A stretch of DNA of 64,000 nt from Synechococcales cyanobacterium GL140_1_metabinner_5_sub (GTDB lineage Bacteria > Cyanobacteriota > Cyanobacteriia > Cyanobacteriales > Chamaesiphonaceae): the NCBI GenBank assembly GCA_025359065.1, contig JANYHM010000045.1:1-64000 (forward strand). Reading direction: 5' to 3'. The position numbers and the translations under genes are program-made. This document shows positions 35,545 through 45,432 of the stretch, piece after piece; positions within the stretch are counted from its first letter, which is position 1, and each line of letters begins with the position of its first letter. The notes under the pieces are model-generated. The model had not been told where the DNA came from. It did not search any database and worked only from the letters and a program-made list of their open reading frames with translations.

Positions 35545-35570
35545 GTTTAAGTAGGCGTGCCTACTTAAAC
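35545..35570. promoter_or_regulatory. Perfect palindrome, candidate operator
   Basis: GTTTAAGTAGGC (35545-35556) and GCCTACTTAAAC (35559-35570) flank GT. It is centred about 40 bases upstream of the minus-strand small gene and on the other side faces the DUF2887 remnant. The length and A/T-rich outer ends fit a dimeric repressor site; a hairpin scar is the alternative. Confidence 0.5.
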
Positions 35571-35626
35571 TCAAGATAAGTTTAGTCTAGAGCTTTAGGT
35601 TAATCTGTCTTACATTTAATTGATCA

Positions 35627-36160
35627 TTGGCAATCATCATTTACCCCAATCGAGCCACGGAACAAGACGAAACCAACGTTCCGCCAGAACTCTTTGCCAG
35701 TGGCCGCTTTTTGCCTATCTACCTCGACGAGCTGAGCGATGCTGCTGATCGCCCTGTAGGGTTGGAACTCATGCTTCTCACCATTTTTCAGGAGGACAAT
35801 CGAGCCATCCAAAGTGCCCAAGAATTGATCAATCAAAACCGCAGCGAGGCAGATGGAAGTGCCATAATGTCTTTAGTGACCGAAATTATGGTCTACCGCT
35901 TTGCCCAACTTAGCCGAGAGGAGATAGAATTCATGCTGGATATTACATTGCAAGAAACTCGTGTCTACCGCGAGGCTAAAGCCGAAGGCTCCCAAGGAAT
36001 ATTGCTGGAACAGTTAGAATATGTGTTGCACAACAAGCTTTCTACTGAAATTCGATCACATATCCAGAGCCTCAGTCTTGATCAACTTTCTGCACTGGCG
36101 AAGGCTTTGCTGACTTTTCAGAGCCTGAGTGATTTGGAACAGTGGTTAGCACAGCAGTGA
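35627..36160 (+). pseudogene. DUF2887 (Rpn-like) gene lacking its 5' half
   Basis: The 177-residue frame corresponds to the C-terminal two-thirds of DUF2887 proteins: IIIYPNRATEQDE, RFLPIYLDELSD, GLELMLLTIFQ, VTEIMVYRFAQLSREEIEFML, then the TRVYREAKAEGSQGILLEQ tail. The N-terminal PD-(D/E)xK portion (about 120 residues, including the FRIDGVFLP and EVQFQ-like region) is missing. The only possible start is a TTG inside a conserved strand. It is therefore most likely a 5'-deleted remnant next to a palindrome. Confidence 0.65.
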
Positions 36161-36534
36161 GTTTGGGGCAAAGCAGTTCTAGGTAGGGTGGTTGGAATCG
36201 TTCATGAAGCATCTGCGTAGCAGATTCACGGAGTTGCAGAAACGTTGTTAGTCTAGTGTGGACAATCGCGCAACTTTATGGTTGGTGATTCTGCTGCGTA
36301 GTTGCTGGGTGAATGGCGGGAGATAACGGTTATACGATTTTGATGGACATTGGTCTAAGGGCTGTTGGGGTTTGTAAAGGAGGGTGTGAGGTGACGGGGC
36401 AACGATGAGGATGGCGATGCTGTTGGGCAGATGCTTAGCTAAGGATGTGCGGGCTTCTAGATGAAGGTTCATGGAGGTGCTTAGGTATTAATATTAGTCT
36501 GCGTTAAACCTATTTTTGTGAGAGCGTAGTTGCT
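36161..36534. other. Intergenic stretch after the DUF2887 remnant
   Basis: About 370 bases. A minus-strand frame at 36248-36472 (74 codons, starting MNLHLEARTSLAKHLPN) is open but matches nothing I recognise. It may be a gene fragment, given its protein-like opening. No terminator for the large minus-strand ATPase gene is obvious at its 3' end near 36535. Confidence 0.35.
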
Positions 36535-39500
36535 TTACTGTCTCTCTGCTGACTTGAGCCAATCATTGACAGAATCAATCCCCAACGACAATAGCAAATC
36601 TTGCACTAACACTACACGATTAAGCATTAAACCGTGATCAGATTCTTCTCGTTCCTCTGCTTCAGCAAAAAGCTGGGTCAGTAGCTTGGCAAGCTGATCT
36701 TGATAGTCATGGTAGTATTGATTGGTACGACTAACATAAGCTAGGTAAACTTCGGTTTTAGTTAGAGCCGTCTCTGGATCTTGCTGTGAGATAGCATTAA
36801 GCCATTTGCCAAATTCAAATAAGTGGTGACTGTTATCTCCATTATTGCTTTCATATACATCAAAGCAAAGTTGAAGCAGATTTACTGGAAGGAAGATTGG
36901 TTGTGTATTTTCTCGAAAGATATTTACTGTGTTTTTAGCGACAGAAATTGCATGGGAGCGGCCTGCTGTTAGTCCTGCCTCAATACCTATAAGGCATTGA
37001 TCGCGATGCTGTCTAATATTAACAGTATTAGTCCAGACAAGCGATGCTCCATGCCATGCTTCAGTGGTATTTAGCCTTTTCAATTTGTCAAGAAAGTCAG
37101 CAAGGTTGATATGCCCAGCCAAGGCAGATAATGCTGAAATGCGTCCCCAAATTTCCATGTCTTTTTCGCTGCCAGTATGATAAATACGGTCAAGTAAGGG
37201 GGCAACCCTTTTGAAATGATCACGATAGGCATAATACAAACAACCTTCAGCGAACTGCCAAAGCTTTGTTGCGTCCTTCATGGCAAGGTAAAATAAGTCC
37301 CAGCCCAGCTCTGGATTACGACTTTGGAGGTAGGGCAAGCGTTGCACAATTAGGGCACGGATTGCAGGAGATTCATTACTAGCAAATCGACGTAGCGTGG
37401 GTGCTAATAATTCTGGTGATGCCACACCATTTTCTTGGAGATTATTAACCAAGTTCATTAGAGCCATAGCAATCTTTCCACTGGTCATATTAATGCCATT
37501 AGTAAGAATTTCGTTTGAGTTGCTTCGAATGGTGCTTTCTTCTTTGAGATTTCCAAAACCTATTGTCAAAAACACTAATCGAGAAGCATTATACTCATCT
37601 CGAATAACATGCGAACATGCTCTTAGGGCTTCAGCCGCAGAACGATTCAGGTACCAATAAACTGAATGCCTCTCCAATTCCTCAAGGATTTGATTTGACA
37701 AAGTAGAAGCATCAGGCTCTTCAACTGGTGTCAATACGCTATTGTTGCGATAGCGACATTCTAAATGTTCAGCAATGCCTTCCATGATGTTGTCACGAAA
37801 ACTAGCTACAATGCTTACCCAATGTACAACCAGAAGTCCCAAAAATCGAGATGGATGACGAGACGCAGCTTCACGTAGCTGCTGGCCGACTTCTTGTCCT
37901 CCTCCAATCAAGGAGTTGCTGAGATCTCGGTCGTATCCAGAGTAATGCTCTAGTAAACATATTATGCCAGCATCACTGATACTTAGGAATTTTTCAAATG
38001 AAAATGGGGCATCGACTCTGCCACTAGAGGAATAGATAGATGGCTCTCGAATGAATTTACCATGTATTGCCTCGAAGGAAGCTAGCGTTGATTGGAATTC
38101 TATTGAGCGCAGATGACATGGAATAGCGGATATGTATTCAACTTGGCTTCTCAATAAATAAGACCTTTCCTCCTCATCTCTTGCATCTTCCTTCCTAATG
38201 GTTTCTATTTCTGCTGTTACGATGTCTTGGGTATGACTATCTAAATGTATGAATGCAGCATTAATTAATTCGCCCAATTCATGACGGAATTGGGATCTCA
38301 ATAGATTTTTGCCGCACAACAAACGACCAATTAAATCAATATTAGGCTGTGGAAAGCTTGTGAAAGCAAGGACGACAAAGTAGTACAAAGCACTTTCATG
38401 ACTAAGGCACAGACTTTCTCGGCTCCTTAACCACCAATCGGAGTTCACTTTGGCATGGTAGAGAATAGCTGCTTCGATCGCATCAAATAGAATTCGCAGG
38501 CAATCCACAAATCTAAACTCATCCTGAGAATGCTTATCTTTATATGAGGTGTCAGACAGGAACCACTCATGATAGCTATAGTGACTTGACTTGATTCGAC
38601 TCCACTGCTCAATCGTTTCAACGGCCAAATCGAGTAAGGCTGTAGACTGAACCATTCGCTCCCTCAGAAAATTCTCCCTCTTACTTCCGAATTTATGATC
38701 TGCACAACGTATTTTTTCCTCAAAATTAAAAGATATTACTTCATTTTCACCAATATCACCAGCGACATAGTGCCAAAGCAATCCATCATCAACAACGCCA
38801 GCAGTCACACAATCTGCAATAGCATATCCCAAGGAATTATGCTCTGGAATTGACATGCCAATTAGCCTCTCTAGTAAGGGCGTAACCAGTCGTAGGTTTT
38901 CTGTCTTGAAGTCAGATACGAAACAGGCCAATCGGTTAGCAATTTTATCTGTATCCAGCCAGTCCATTTCTAGGGTTTCCATCCAGAATGCCAATACCCC
39001 AGCAGCATCTTCGTTTTTCCATTGCTCTACTCGATGAATATGGATCATCACCCCTTCAGCATCTTGCATTCCCTTTAGGGTGGGCACTAGATAAGTGAGC
39101 CAGAAGCAATGCCACTCAACCAATGATGCTTGAGTATAAATCACCTCAAATACCTCACGATGTTTTCCTCGCAAGTCTTTTATCATTGGCCAGTCATCAT
39201 TATGAGGTCTTTGCTGAGCAAATAATTCGGCAATCAGGCGGCGGATGTGAAAGGCGGCTTTGCCTGTCAAGACTGCTCGAATTTGCTTTCTGAATTCACG
39301 ACGCTCTCCTGTTGATAGCTGTGCAACGAAGCTGCGAATACTCGGACGAACAAAGGGTACAGGTGGCAAGTTTTGGATGAAATCATTAAGTGAGACTCCC
39401 TTTCGTATAGCACTGCTTATCACCAGCACATCCAGCAAGGTTTGATGGCCAAATGTTAACTTCCCATCATGGGTATCTTGGACTACATTGAGACTGCAAA

Positions 39501-41079
39501 GCTTTTTTAGTATTTCTTGTGAAGCGAAAAAGCGCTGATGTGGAATGGATAGGCTTCTTAGCTTCAGCATTTCGCTAGCCATAGCTTCAATCGCTAGCAT
39601 TGCTGTGTCTCCCAGCGTAGGATCAGCCTTCACAATAGTGTCGAGATAACGTTGAGCTAGTGCTTGGCCAGTCACCACATTGAAGCTACCTTCACGCTGG
39701 GCTAATTCGACAAACAAGGCTAATTCGCGAGGAGTTCGGATCAATTCACGTGTGATGGTATCAATAGTGATGGAATTGATTTCGAGCTTAGTAAGTAGTG
39801 GTTTGATTTCGGATTCCCAGTCTAGTTGTGGACATTGGAGTTCACAATCCCAGTTTCGAGAAGCAATTTGTCGATCATATTTGCGATCGAAGTCACGACA
39901 GGCTGTCACAACAGTAATCTTGGGAATCATTAGCAACCGGTCAACTTGCGCTAGGAAGTACTTCAAAATACTGTGCTCACGGGCGATGGACAAGACATCT
40001 AGTGAATCAATGATCACGACCACATGTGTATCCTCCGCCAATCGAGCAGCCTGCTCTACCCACTTCTCTGACAGACCTTGCGCTTGACGTTCCTGCGCTG
40101 TTTCCATGTCAGCGAATTCACGCGACTGAATAAAAAGTGCTACTAGATCTGTTTGGGATTGCATACGCTGTTCCAGTGCTTCTTGCAAGCTCAGCATCAT
40201 ACAGGTTTTCCCAGAACCCGCCCCTCCCGTAAGTAGGATGCTGCGTTTCTCAGCATCGATAGCATCTAAGAGTTCGTTGACAACTAAGATTGGAATGCAA
40301 TGTCCAGCAATATTCCGCTGCCATGATCTACCAATAGCTGAAGTACTGGCAAATGATGTTCGCACCTGTGCAACATCTATTGGTGGAATCAGCATTGCTC
40401 CTGCGCGATGGAGAATGTTTTTGAGGTCATCCTTAGTAAAACGGTGCTTGGTAAAGGTGGATAGGTTGTCGCTATCCATACGCCCACCCAGTTTATCCAA
40501 ACGAGTCCAGAGTGCATCGAAGGCTGCACTTGAATTGCTTGTAATTTGGCGTAATCGTTCACGTAGCAAGGATTCCATACGGTCAAAATCTTCAGTTGTT
40601 GAGAAGACGATGTTGCATAGAAATTCATAAGTTGAAAGATTCGGAGCTTGAACAGTGATAATATTACTCAATTCGGTATCGGTTTTTATGTGCTCCTGAG
40701 TCAAATTCGCATGATATTCAGCCTTGTTGCTATAAGCCACGCTGTATTCACGTAGCTTTGCGAGTTTACCAAACTCACTCCGCGAATAGAAGCGAATTTG
40801 TACATGTTGATGGTTTGATAATGTCTGTACAGCTTTGTCTAACTCATCAGCAAGATCAGCTATTGACCATGCACGGAAATCAGCTTGGTTCTTTTTGCAC
40901 TGACAACAAATGAGAGAACCATCAATTCTGCCAATCACAATATCATCTACTGAATAAGTAGATGAGTCAACTTCAAGACAGTGAAATTCAGGATCGGTTA
41001 GAACAGTCAATGCCCAGTCAAAGGCAACATAAGTTTGATAGTTATCTCCACGATTGGAACGTATTCCTGCAATACTCAT
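36535..41079 (-). CDS. Cap4-like nuclease fused to STAND/NACHT ATPase, putative defence protein
   Basis: 1514 residues. Residues 1-150 form a probable PD-(D/E)xK nuclease of the Cap4/DUF4297 type: GDNYQTYVAFDWAL, E36 in LEVDSS, D45-D46 in SVDDIVIG, and Q60/K62 in CQCKK. An ATPase follows: Walker A GGAGSGKT (285-292), Walker B VVVIIDSLD (353-361) and VTACRDFD (391-398), then a winged-helix region with RTPRELALFVEL. Residues about 560-1514 are long, helical and unrecognised, in the place where Avs proteins carry the target sensor. The order nuclease-STAND-sensor matches Avs antiviral proteins, but family membership is unproven. It is monocistronic. Confidence 0.75.
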   Translation of the reverse strand: MSIAGIRSNRGDNYQTYVAFDWALTVLTDPEFHCLEVDSSTYSVDDIVIGRIDGSLICCQCKKNQADFRAWSIADLADELDKAVQTLSNHQHVQIRFYSRSEFGKLAKLREYSVAYSNKAEYHANLTQEHIKTDTELSNIITVQAPNLSTYEFLCNIVFSTTEDFDRMESLLRERLRQITSNSSAAFDALWTRLDKLGGRMDSDNLSTFTKHRFTKDDLKNILHRAGAMLIPPIDVAQVRTSFASTSAIGRSWQRNIAGHCIPILVVNELLDAIDAEKRSILLTGGAGSGKTCMMLSLQEALEQRMQSQTDLVALFIQSREFADMETAQERQAQGLSEKWVEQAARLAEDTHVVVIIDSLDVLSIAREHSILKYFLAQVDRLLMIPKITVVTACRDFDRKYDRQIASRNWDCELQCPQLDWESEIKPLLTKLEINSITIDTITRELIRTPRELALFVELAQREGSFNVVTGQALAQRYLDTIVKADPTLGDTAMLAIEAMASEMLKLRSLSIPHQRFFASQEILKKLCSLNVVQDTHDGKLTFGHQTLLDVLVISSAIRKGVSLNDFIQNLPPVPFVRPSIRSFVAQLSTGERREFRKQIRAVLTGKAAFHIRRLIAELFAQQRPHNDDWPMIKDLRGKHREVFEVIYTQASLVEWHCFWLTYLVPTLKGMQDAEGVMIHIHRVEQWKNEDAAGVLAFWMETLEMDWLDTDKIANRLACFVSDFKTENLRLVTPLLERLIGMSIPEHNSLGYAIADCVTAGVVDDGLLWHYVAGDIGENEVISFNFEEKIRCADHKFGSKRENFLRERMVQSTALLDLAVETIEQWSRIKSSHYSYHEWFLSDTSYKDKHSQDEFRFVDCLRILFDAIEAAILYHAKVNSDWWLRSRESLCLSHESALYYFVVLAFTSFPQPNIDLIGRLLCGKNLLRSQFRHELGELINAAFIHLDSHTQDIVTAEIETIRKEDARDEEERSYLLRSQVEYISAIPCHLRSIEFQSTLASFEAIHGKFIREPSIYSSSGRVDAPFSFEKFLSISDAGIICLLEHYSGYDRDLSNSLIGGGQEVGQQLREAASRHPSRFLGLLVVHWVSIVASFRDNIMEGIAEHLECRYRNNSVLTPVEEPDASTLSNQILEELERHSVYWYLNRSAAEALRACSHVIRDEYNASRLVFLTIGFGNLKEESTIRSNSNEILTNGINMTSGKIAMALMNLVNNLQENGVASPELLAPTLRRFASNESPAIRALIVQRLPYLQSRNPELGWDLFYLAMKDATKLWQFAEGCLYYAYRDHFKRVAPLLDRIYHTGSEKDMEIWGRISALSALAGHINLADFLDKLKRLNTTEAWHGASLVWTNTVNIRQHRDQCLIGIEAGLTAGRSHAISVAKNTVNIFRENTQPIFLPVNLLQLCFDVYESNNGDNSHHLFEFGKWLNAISQQDPETALTKTEVYLAYVSRTNQYYHDYQDQLAKLLTQLFAEAEEREESDHGLMLNRVVLVQDLLLSLGIDSVNDWLKSAERQ

Positions 41080-41196
41080 TTAGTCGCTTTCCGTAGTTTT
41101 GTTACTCACACTCAATATTCAAGGCTTTTGTCAGAAGGTGCAGAGGATATCGTTCACCATGACAGAATAAGGTTCTAAGCTCCAATTTTGGAAAAC

Positions 41197-42024
41197 TTAA
41201 ACATCCTCACCCAACGCTCTCAACCTATCCAACAAAGCCACCCGATCGGCCTCTAATTGCTCCTGCCTAATCCTTGCTTGCTGCAACTGTGCCTGAGCAA
41301 CCTTTTCCCGCTCTTGAGCAGCTCGTACTTGTTCTTGGGCAACTTGCTCTCGCTCCTGAGCGAGCCGTGCTTGCTGACGTACAGCTTGCAACTGCTCCTG
41401 CATAATCTGTACTTGTTCCTCCGATCGCAGATATCGCTCCCCCTGCTCATCAAACCAAGATAATACCTCCTGCCCCACCACTCCAGACATCTCTTGACAG
41501 CGACCAATTCCCAAACCCACCTCCGGCATCCACAGGGGTTCTCCAGCTTGACGTTGGTACTTGCCATTTACTAACTTGTAAACCTCCAAAGGGTCATGGC
41601 CATCCCGTCGCCAGTACTGGCGGTTATAAACCACATAGTACAGCACACCCATCTGGGCATAGAGAGTCGTTTTTGCATCATACTCGCCGCCCGGAGTCCA
41701 AGACACAATCTCTAGAGCCAAGGTAGGCATTATCCACTGCTCTTCCCAGAGCACATAGCTGCGCCGCGACTCATTGTTTTTGCGCCGCTCTACGCCCAGA
41801 GATAAGAAACCATCAGGGACTACCGGGATGCTAGGACGGTCAACATTATGGTAGATTCCCATGTCTACACCAAAAAACCAATCTATATGATCAGCCCAGA
41901 GGAACCTCAATAGGAACAGCAGAACATTGGGCACCAAATTTTGATCTTCATTGTCCACAGGGCTATCGTCGGAGTCTGGCAACTCTAAGCTAGAAGGCAA
42001 GTATTTGAGGTCTACATTAATCAT
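41197..42024 (-). CDS. Uma2-family endonuclease-like protein with coiled-coil tail
   Basis: About 275 residues from the ATG at 42024 (MINVDLKYLPSSLELPDSDD). The Uma2 core shows FFGVDMGIYH, then PVVPDGFLSLGVERRK and MPTLALEIVSWTPGGEYDAKTTLYAQMGVLYYVVYNRQYW. The last 80 residues are a heptad-like Gln/Glu/Arg coiled coil (EQVQIMQEQLQAVRQQ...). The product may dimerise through this tail. It is not closely similar to the other Uma2 protein at 33503. A longer start at 42081 is possible. Confidence 0.8.
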   Translation of the reverse strand: MINVDLKYLPSSLELPDSDDSPVDNEDQNLVPNVLLFLLRFLWADHIDWFFGVDMGIYHNVDRPSIPVVPDGFLSLGVERRKNNESRRSYVLWEEQWIMPTLALEIVSWTPGGEYDAKTTLYAQMGVLYYVVYNRQYWRRDGHDPLEVYKLVNGKYQRQAGEPLWMPEVGLGIGRCQEMSGVVGQEVLSWFDEQGERYLRSEEQVQIMQEQLQAVRQQARLAQEREQVAQEQVRAAQEREKVAQAQLQQARIRQEQLEADRVALLDRLRALGEDV

Positions 42025-42186
42025 GGCTACCACTGGTAGGCTGACGACCACCATTCTGGCACAATTCTTTTGTACTGGCAACTAGCTCTAAATGTTAAAT
42101 TCTGCTTCTGTCAATGAAGCGTTACGGTTGCTTGCAAAAATTGCAAAATCCGTTCCAGCGTAACAATCTTTTTGCTGTGACCTGAT

Positions 42187-42221
42187 CAATCTGCTGCTCA
42201 GCCAAAGGGTGAGGCAGATTG
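42187..42221. terminator. Hairpin downstream of the MATE gene
   Basis: CAATCTGC (42187-42194) and GCAGATTG (42214-42221) pair, with CTCA/TGAG extending the stem inside a TG bulge. It starts 6 bases past the MATE stop. There is no run of T after the stem on the minus strand, so termination strength is uncertain. Confidence 0.45.
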
Positions 42222-42227
42222 TTTACG

Positions 42228-43571
42228 TTAAGAAAAGCTAAACTTACTAATTAATTGCCGAAACCGCCAATAGTAAGTTATTGCTGCCACCTGTACCCCC
42301 AAACATTGCCCAATCCATAAACCCACAGCCCCCCATTGCCAATAAAACCCCAAACAATAAGCCAGCCCTAACCCCACACACCAAAAAGCGACAAACCCCA
42401 GCAGTACTGGTGCGCGCACATCCTGCAAACCCCGTAAAGCGCCCACCACAGTTACTTGGATACCATCACCAATCTGCATCACCCCAGCTACCCGCAAAAA
42501 TTGGATAGCTAAATCAATTGTTTCCTGGTTTTGGGGCGCAGCCATATCTAAATATAAACCAATGACCGATCGAGGAAAAAACAGCATCACCAAAGCTGTC
42601 ATCGACATATATAAAATACTCAAACATAGCGATATTTTGCTCGATCGCCTTATCCCCAGCCAATCCTTGCGCCCCAAATACTGTCCCACCCGCACCGTAG
42701 CCGCCATCGAGATCCCTAACGGCACCATAAAAGTAATTACCGTAGTTTGAAACACAATTTGGTTGGCTGCTAAAGCCGCCGACCCAAAAGATCCGATCAA
42801 ATACGTCACGATCGTAAACAGGCTAACCTCCAGAGCAAAACCTACTGCCAGTGGCCAACCCAGGTGCAGAATCCGGCGGAGAACCGATAAATTCAAAGGC
42901 ATCCACCAGCTAACAAAGCCCTGACCAGGTAAATGTTGCATTAAATGAACAACTAAAATAATCAGCATCAGCCATTGACTAATAACACTAGAAATCGCTA
43001 ATCCAGCTAAATTTAGAGCCGGAAGGCCGAAGTGGCCAAAGCCCAAAGCGTAGTTCCCCAAACAATTAACGACCGTGCCAACAACAATAGCAATTGTGAC
43101 AACTTGGGGAGCTGAAACGATCGTCACCACACTTTTGAGCATAGCAAAAGTCAAAGCAGGAAAGAATCCCACAGCCATAATGTGTAGGTAAGTACGGGCT
43201 GCTGCTACTACTTCAGGCTGCTGGCCAACCATGAAGTTTGGTAAAAACCAAACCAATAAAGTTCCTCCGATCGACACCAACCCCGCTATCCACCACCCCT
43301 GATGAATAAGCGACTTACGGAGGTCGAAATCTCCAGCTCCCTGAGCAGCGGCCAACAATGGTGTAATACCTAAAACCAAACCCGAAGAAACAATTAGTAC
43401 CATCATCAATAGCGATGATGCTAAGCCACCACCGGCCAAAACCGTTGGCCCCAACCAGCCCATCATCAGGGTATCCACAAAACCCGTACCCGATTGAGCC
43501 AACTGGGCACCAGCCAAAGGAATTGCTAATTTAATAAACTCCCTGGCTTCTGCCTTGAGAGTAATAGTCAT
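42228..43571 (-). CDS. MATE-family multidrug/metabolite exporter
   Basis: About 447 residues from the ATG at 43571; a GTG at 43580 adds three. Two six-helix halves are seen, the first opening LAIPLAGAQLAQSGTGFVDTLMMGWLGPTVLAGGGLASSL and the second HLGWPLAVGFALEVSLFTIVTYLIGSFGSAALAANQIVFQ, with QYLGRKDW in the linker. The family exports cationic compounds using Na+ or H+ gradients. The substrate cannot be read from sequence. Confidence 0.9.
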   Translation of the reverse strand: MTITLKAEAREFIKLAIPLAGAQLAQSGTGFVDTLMMGWLGPTVLAGGGLASSLLMMVLIVSSGLVLGITPLLAAAQGAGDFDLRKSLIHQGWWIAGLVSIGGTLLVWFLPNFMVGQQPEVVAAARTYLHIMAVGFFPALTFAMLKSVVTIVSAPQVVTIAIVVGTVVNCLGNYALGFGHFGLPALNLAGLAISSVISQWLMLIILVVHLMQHLPGQGFVSWWMPLNLSVLRRILHLGWPLAVGFALEVSLFTIVTYLIGSFGSAALAANQIVFQTTVITFMVPLGISMAATVRVGQYLGRKDWLGIRRSSKISLCLSILYMSMTALVMLFFPRSVIGLYLDMAAPQNQETIDLAIQFLRVAGVMQIGDGIQVTVVGALRGLQDVRAPVLLGFVAFWCVGLGLAYCLGFYWQWGAVGLWIGQCLGVQVAAITYYWRFRQLISKFSFS

Positions 43572-43668
43572 GAAATTCACCGAGACAACTATAGTTCTGA
43601 TGATTCATAAACGAGCTATGACTTCTCTAAAAAGATCACAGCCCGTCCCAATCATAAATAATCACGGT

Positions 43669-45150
43669 TTAGACCGCTAATGCCGCCTGCAAGCGAGGCA
43701 GAGCCAAATTACGTTGATGCAACAAAATCAGCGACTGAATCAGATCTGGGCCATTAACTTCACCGGTCAAAGCAGCCCGCAAGCTCCGCATCACCACGCC
43801 TTTTTTCACCCCGCGTTCTTTAGTGACCCGATCAAGCAAACCTTTTGCCCCATCTTCATCAATCTCCGACATCTCTGCTAGCGCTGTTTGCAAGCTAGTC
43901 AAAATATCTTTGACCCCATCTTGACCCAATTGAGCAGTGGCTTCTTCGCCCAAAGTTGGATTGGCAGTAAAAAAGGTGCGACTAATTTCTACGCCGCCTT
44001 GGGTGGTTAAGCCAGTCCGTTCTTCAAAGCCTCCTTTGAGGGTTTCTAAGCTGGGACCAATTAAGGTAGCTAAACGCAATAACCAAGATCGATCGGCATC
44101 TACTTTATAACCGGCAGCTTCCCAGAAAGGAATTAGCTCTGGTAACAGCTCCTCTGGAGTCATTTTGTGTAGATACTGACTGTTTACCCAGTTCAGCTTG
44201 TCCCAGTCAAACTTGGCACCGGCCTTGTTCACTCGATCGAAACTAAACTGCGCAGCAGCTTCATCTAAGCTAAAAATCTCTTGAGCATCAGGAGCCGACC
44301 AGCCCAACAAAGTCATGTAGTTGGTCAAAGCCCCAGCCACATAGCCCATGTCTTTAAAATCCCAGATCGAAGTCACGCCATCTCGTTTGGAGAGCTTTTT
44401 ACCAGCAGGACTCAAAATCAGCGGCGTATGAGAAAATTCCGGAATAGTTACCCCTAAACCTTCATAGAGCAAGATCTGCTTAGCAGTATTAGCAATATGA
44501 TCTTCACCGCGAATTACTTGGGTGATTTTCATATCAATGTCGTCAATGACCACTGCTAGGTTGTACAACGGTTGGCCAACACTGTTTTGACCGGCACCAT
44601 CTTGAGCGGCACGGGCAATTACCATATCACCACCGAGGTCGCTGCCTTGCCAGGAAACTTTACCGCGCACGGCATCGATCCAGCTAATTTCGCGCTGGTC
44701 GTCGATCTTGAAGCGGATTACTGGCTGACGACCGGCAGCAACGAATTCGGCTTCTTGCTCGGGGGTTAGGTTTCGATGGCGGTTATCGTAGCGGGGGGCA
44801 GCACCACGGGCTTCTTGGGTGGCGCGCAGTTCGTCTAGTTCGACGCTGCTGGTGTAGCAGCGGTAGGCCAGTTTGTTGTCTAACAGCTTTTGAATGCCTT
44901 GGCGATAGAGTTCTAGCCGATCAGATTGGGCAAAGGGGCCTTCATCCCAGTTTAAGCCTAGCCATTTGAGTCCATCAAGAATATTTTGGGTGTATTCGGC
45001 TTTCGATCGCTCAACGTCAGTATCTTCGATGCGCAGAATAAACTGACCACCGTGGCGGTGGGCGTAGAGCCAGTTGAATACTGCTGTGCGAGCGGTGCCG
45101 ATGTGGAGGTTGCCGGTGGGGCTAGGAGCGATGCGAACTCTGACTGTCAC
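43669..45150 (-). CDS. gltX: Glutamyl-tRNA synthetase
   Basis: 493 residues. Class I signatures: [13 protein letters not shown] (HIGH at 16-19) and KKLSKRDG (KMSKS). The zinc-like insertion [12 protein letters not shown] is degenerate. It charges tRNA-Glu, also feeding tetrapyrrole (chlorophyll, haem) synthesis through glutamyl-tRNA. The C-terminal anticodon-binding domain (about 330-493) is complete. Upstream on the same strand lie an EamA remnant and miaA. Confidence 0.97.
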   Translation of the reverse strand: MTVRVRIAPSPTGNLHIGTARTAVFNWLYAHRHGGQFILRIEDTDVERSKAEYTQNILDGLKWLGLNWDEGPFAQSDRLELYRQGIQKLLDNKLAYRCYTSSVELDELRATQEARGAAPRYDNRHRNLTPEQEAEFVAAGRQPVIRFKIDDQREISWIDAVRGKVSWQGSDLGGDMVIARAAQDGAGQNSVGQPLYNLAVVIDDIDMKITQVIRGEDHIANTAKQILLYEGLGVTIPEFSHTPLILSPAGKKLSKRDGVTSIWDFKDMGYVAGALTNYMTLLGWSAPDAQEIFSLDEAAAQFSFDRVNKAGAKFDWDKLNWVNSQYLHKMTPEELLPELIPFWEAAGYKVDADRSWLLRLATLIGPSLETLKGGFEERTGLTTQGGVEISRTFFTANPTLGEEATAQLGQDGVKDILTSLQTALAEMSEIDEDGAKGLLDRVTKERGVKKGVVMRSLRAALTGEVNGPDLIQSLILLHQRNLALPRLQAALAV

Positions 45151-45224
45151 GGTGAGGTTTTGAATTAGTACAGGTTCCCATTGTAGACCTTTACGCCCAG
45201 TCCTGATTTAAATATCGATGCTTT

Positions 45225-45432
45225 TTATCTGATAGAAGTGCGCTTGCCCAAAGCAACACAGCAAATTACCCCGATCGAAAAACCAACGGTCTCGATCGAT
45301 ATTTTTTCGCCCAATAAGACTGCCGAAGCTGTAATAGTCAAAAAAGTTTGAAAAAGCTGTAGTTGTCCAACGTGGGCGATGCCGAAGGTTTTAGAAAACA
45401 AGGGCTTCTTGGGTAGCCTAGCAGCAAATAAC
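45225..45432 (-). pseudogene. C-terminal remnant of an EamA/DMT-family transporter
   Basis: In one minus-strand frame ending at TAA 45225-45227 the codons read FGIAHVGQLQLFQTFLTI, then TASAVLLGEKISIETVGF and SIGVICCVALGKRTSIR. This matches the end of 10-helix EamA exporters (A-VGQ-QLLQPF, S-LLLGE, then a last span and GRR). Only about 55 recognisable residues remain and no start codon fits, so it is a truncated relic squeezed against the miaA 3' end. Confidence 0.65.

Noticed and set aside
36248-36472. 74-codon minus-strand frame in the gap before the STAND gene
   Set aside because: Not recognised and no ribosome-binding site; kept only as a note in the intergenic entry.
40238-40630. Plus-strand frames within the STAND gene
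   Set aside because: Antisense shadows; Ser/Arg-rich translation without motif.
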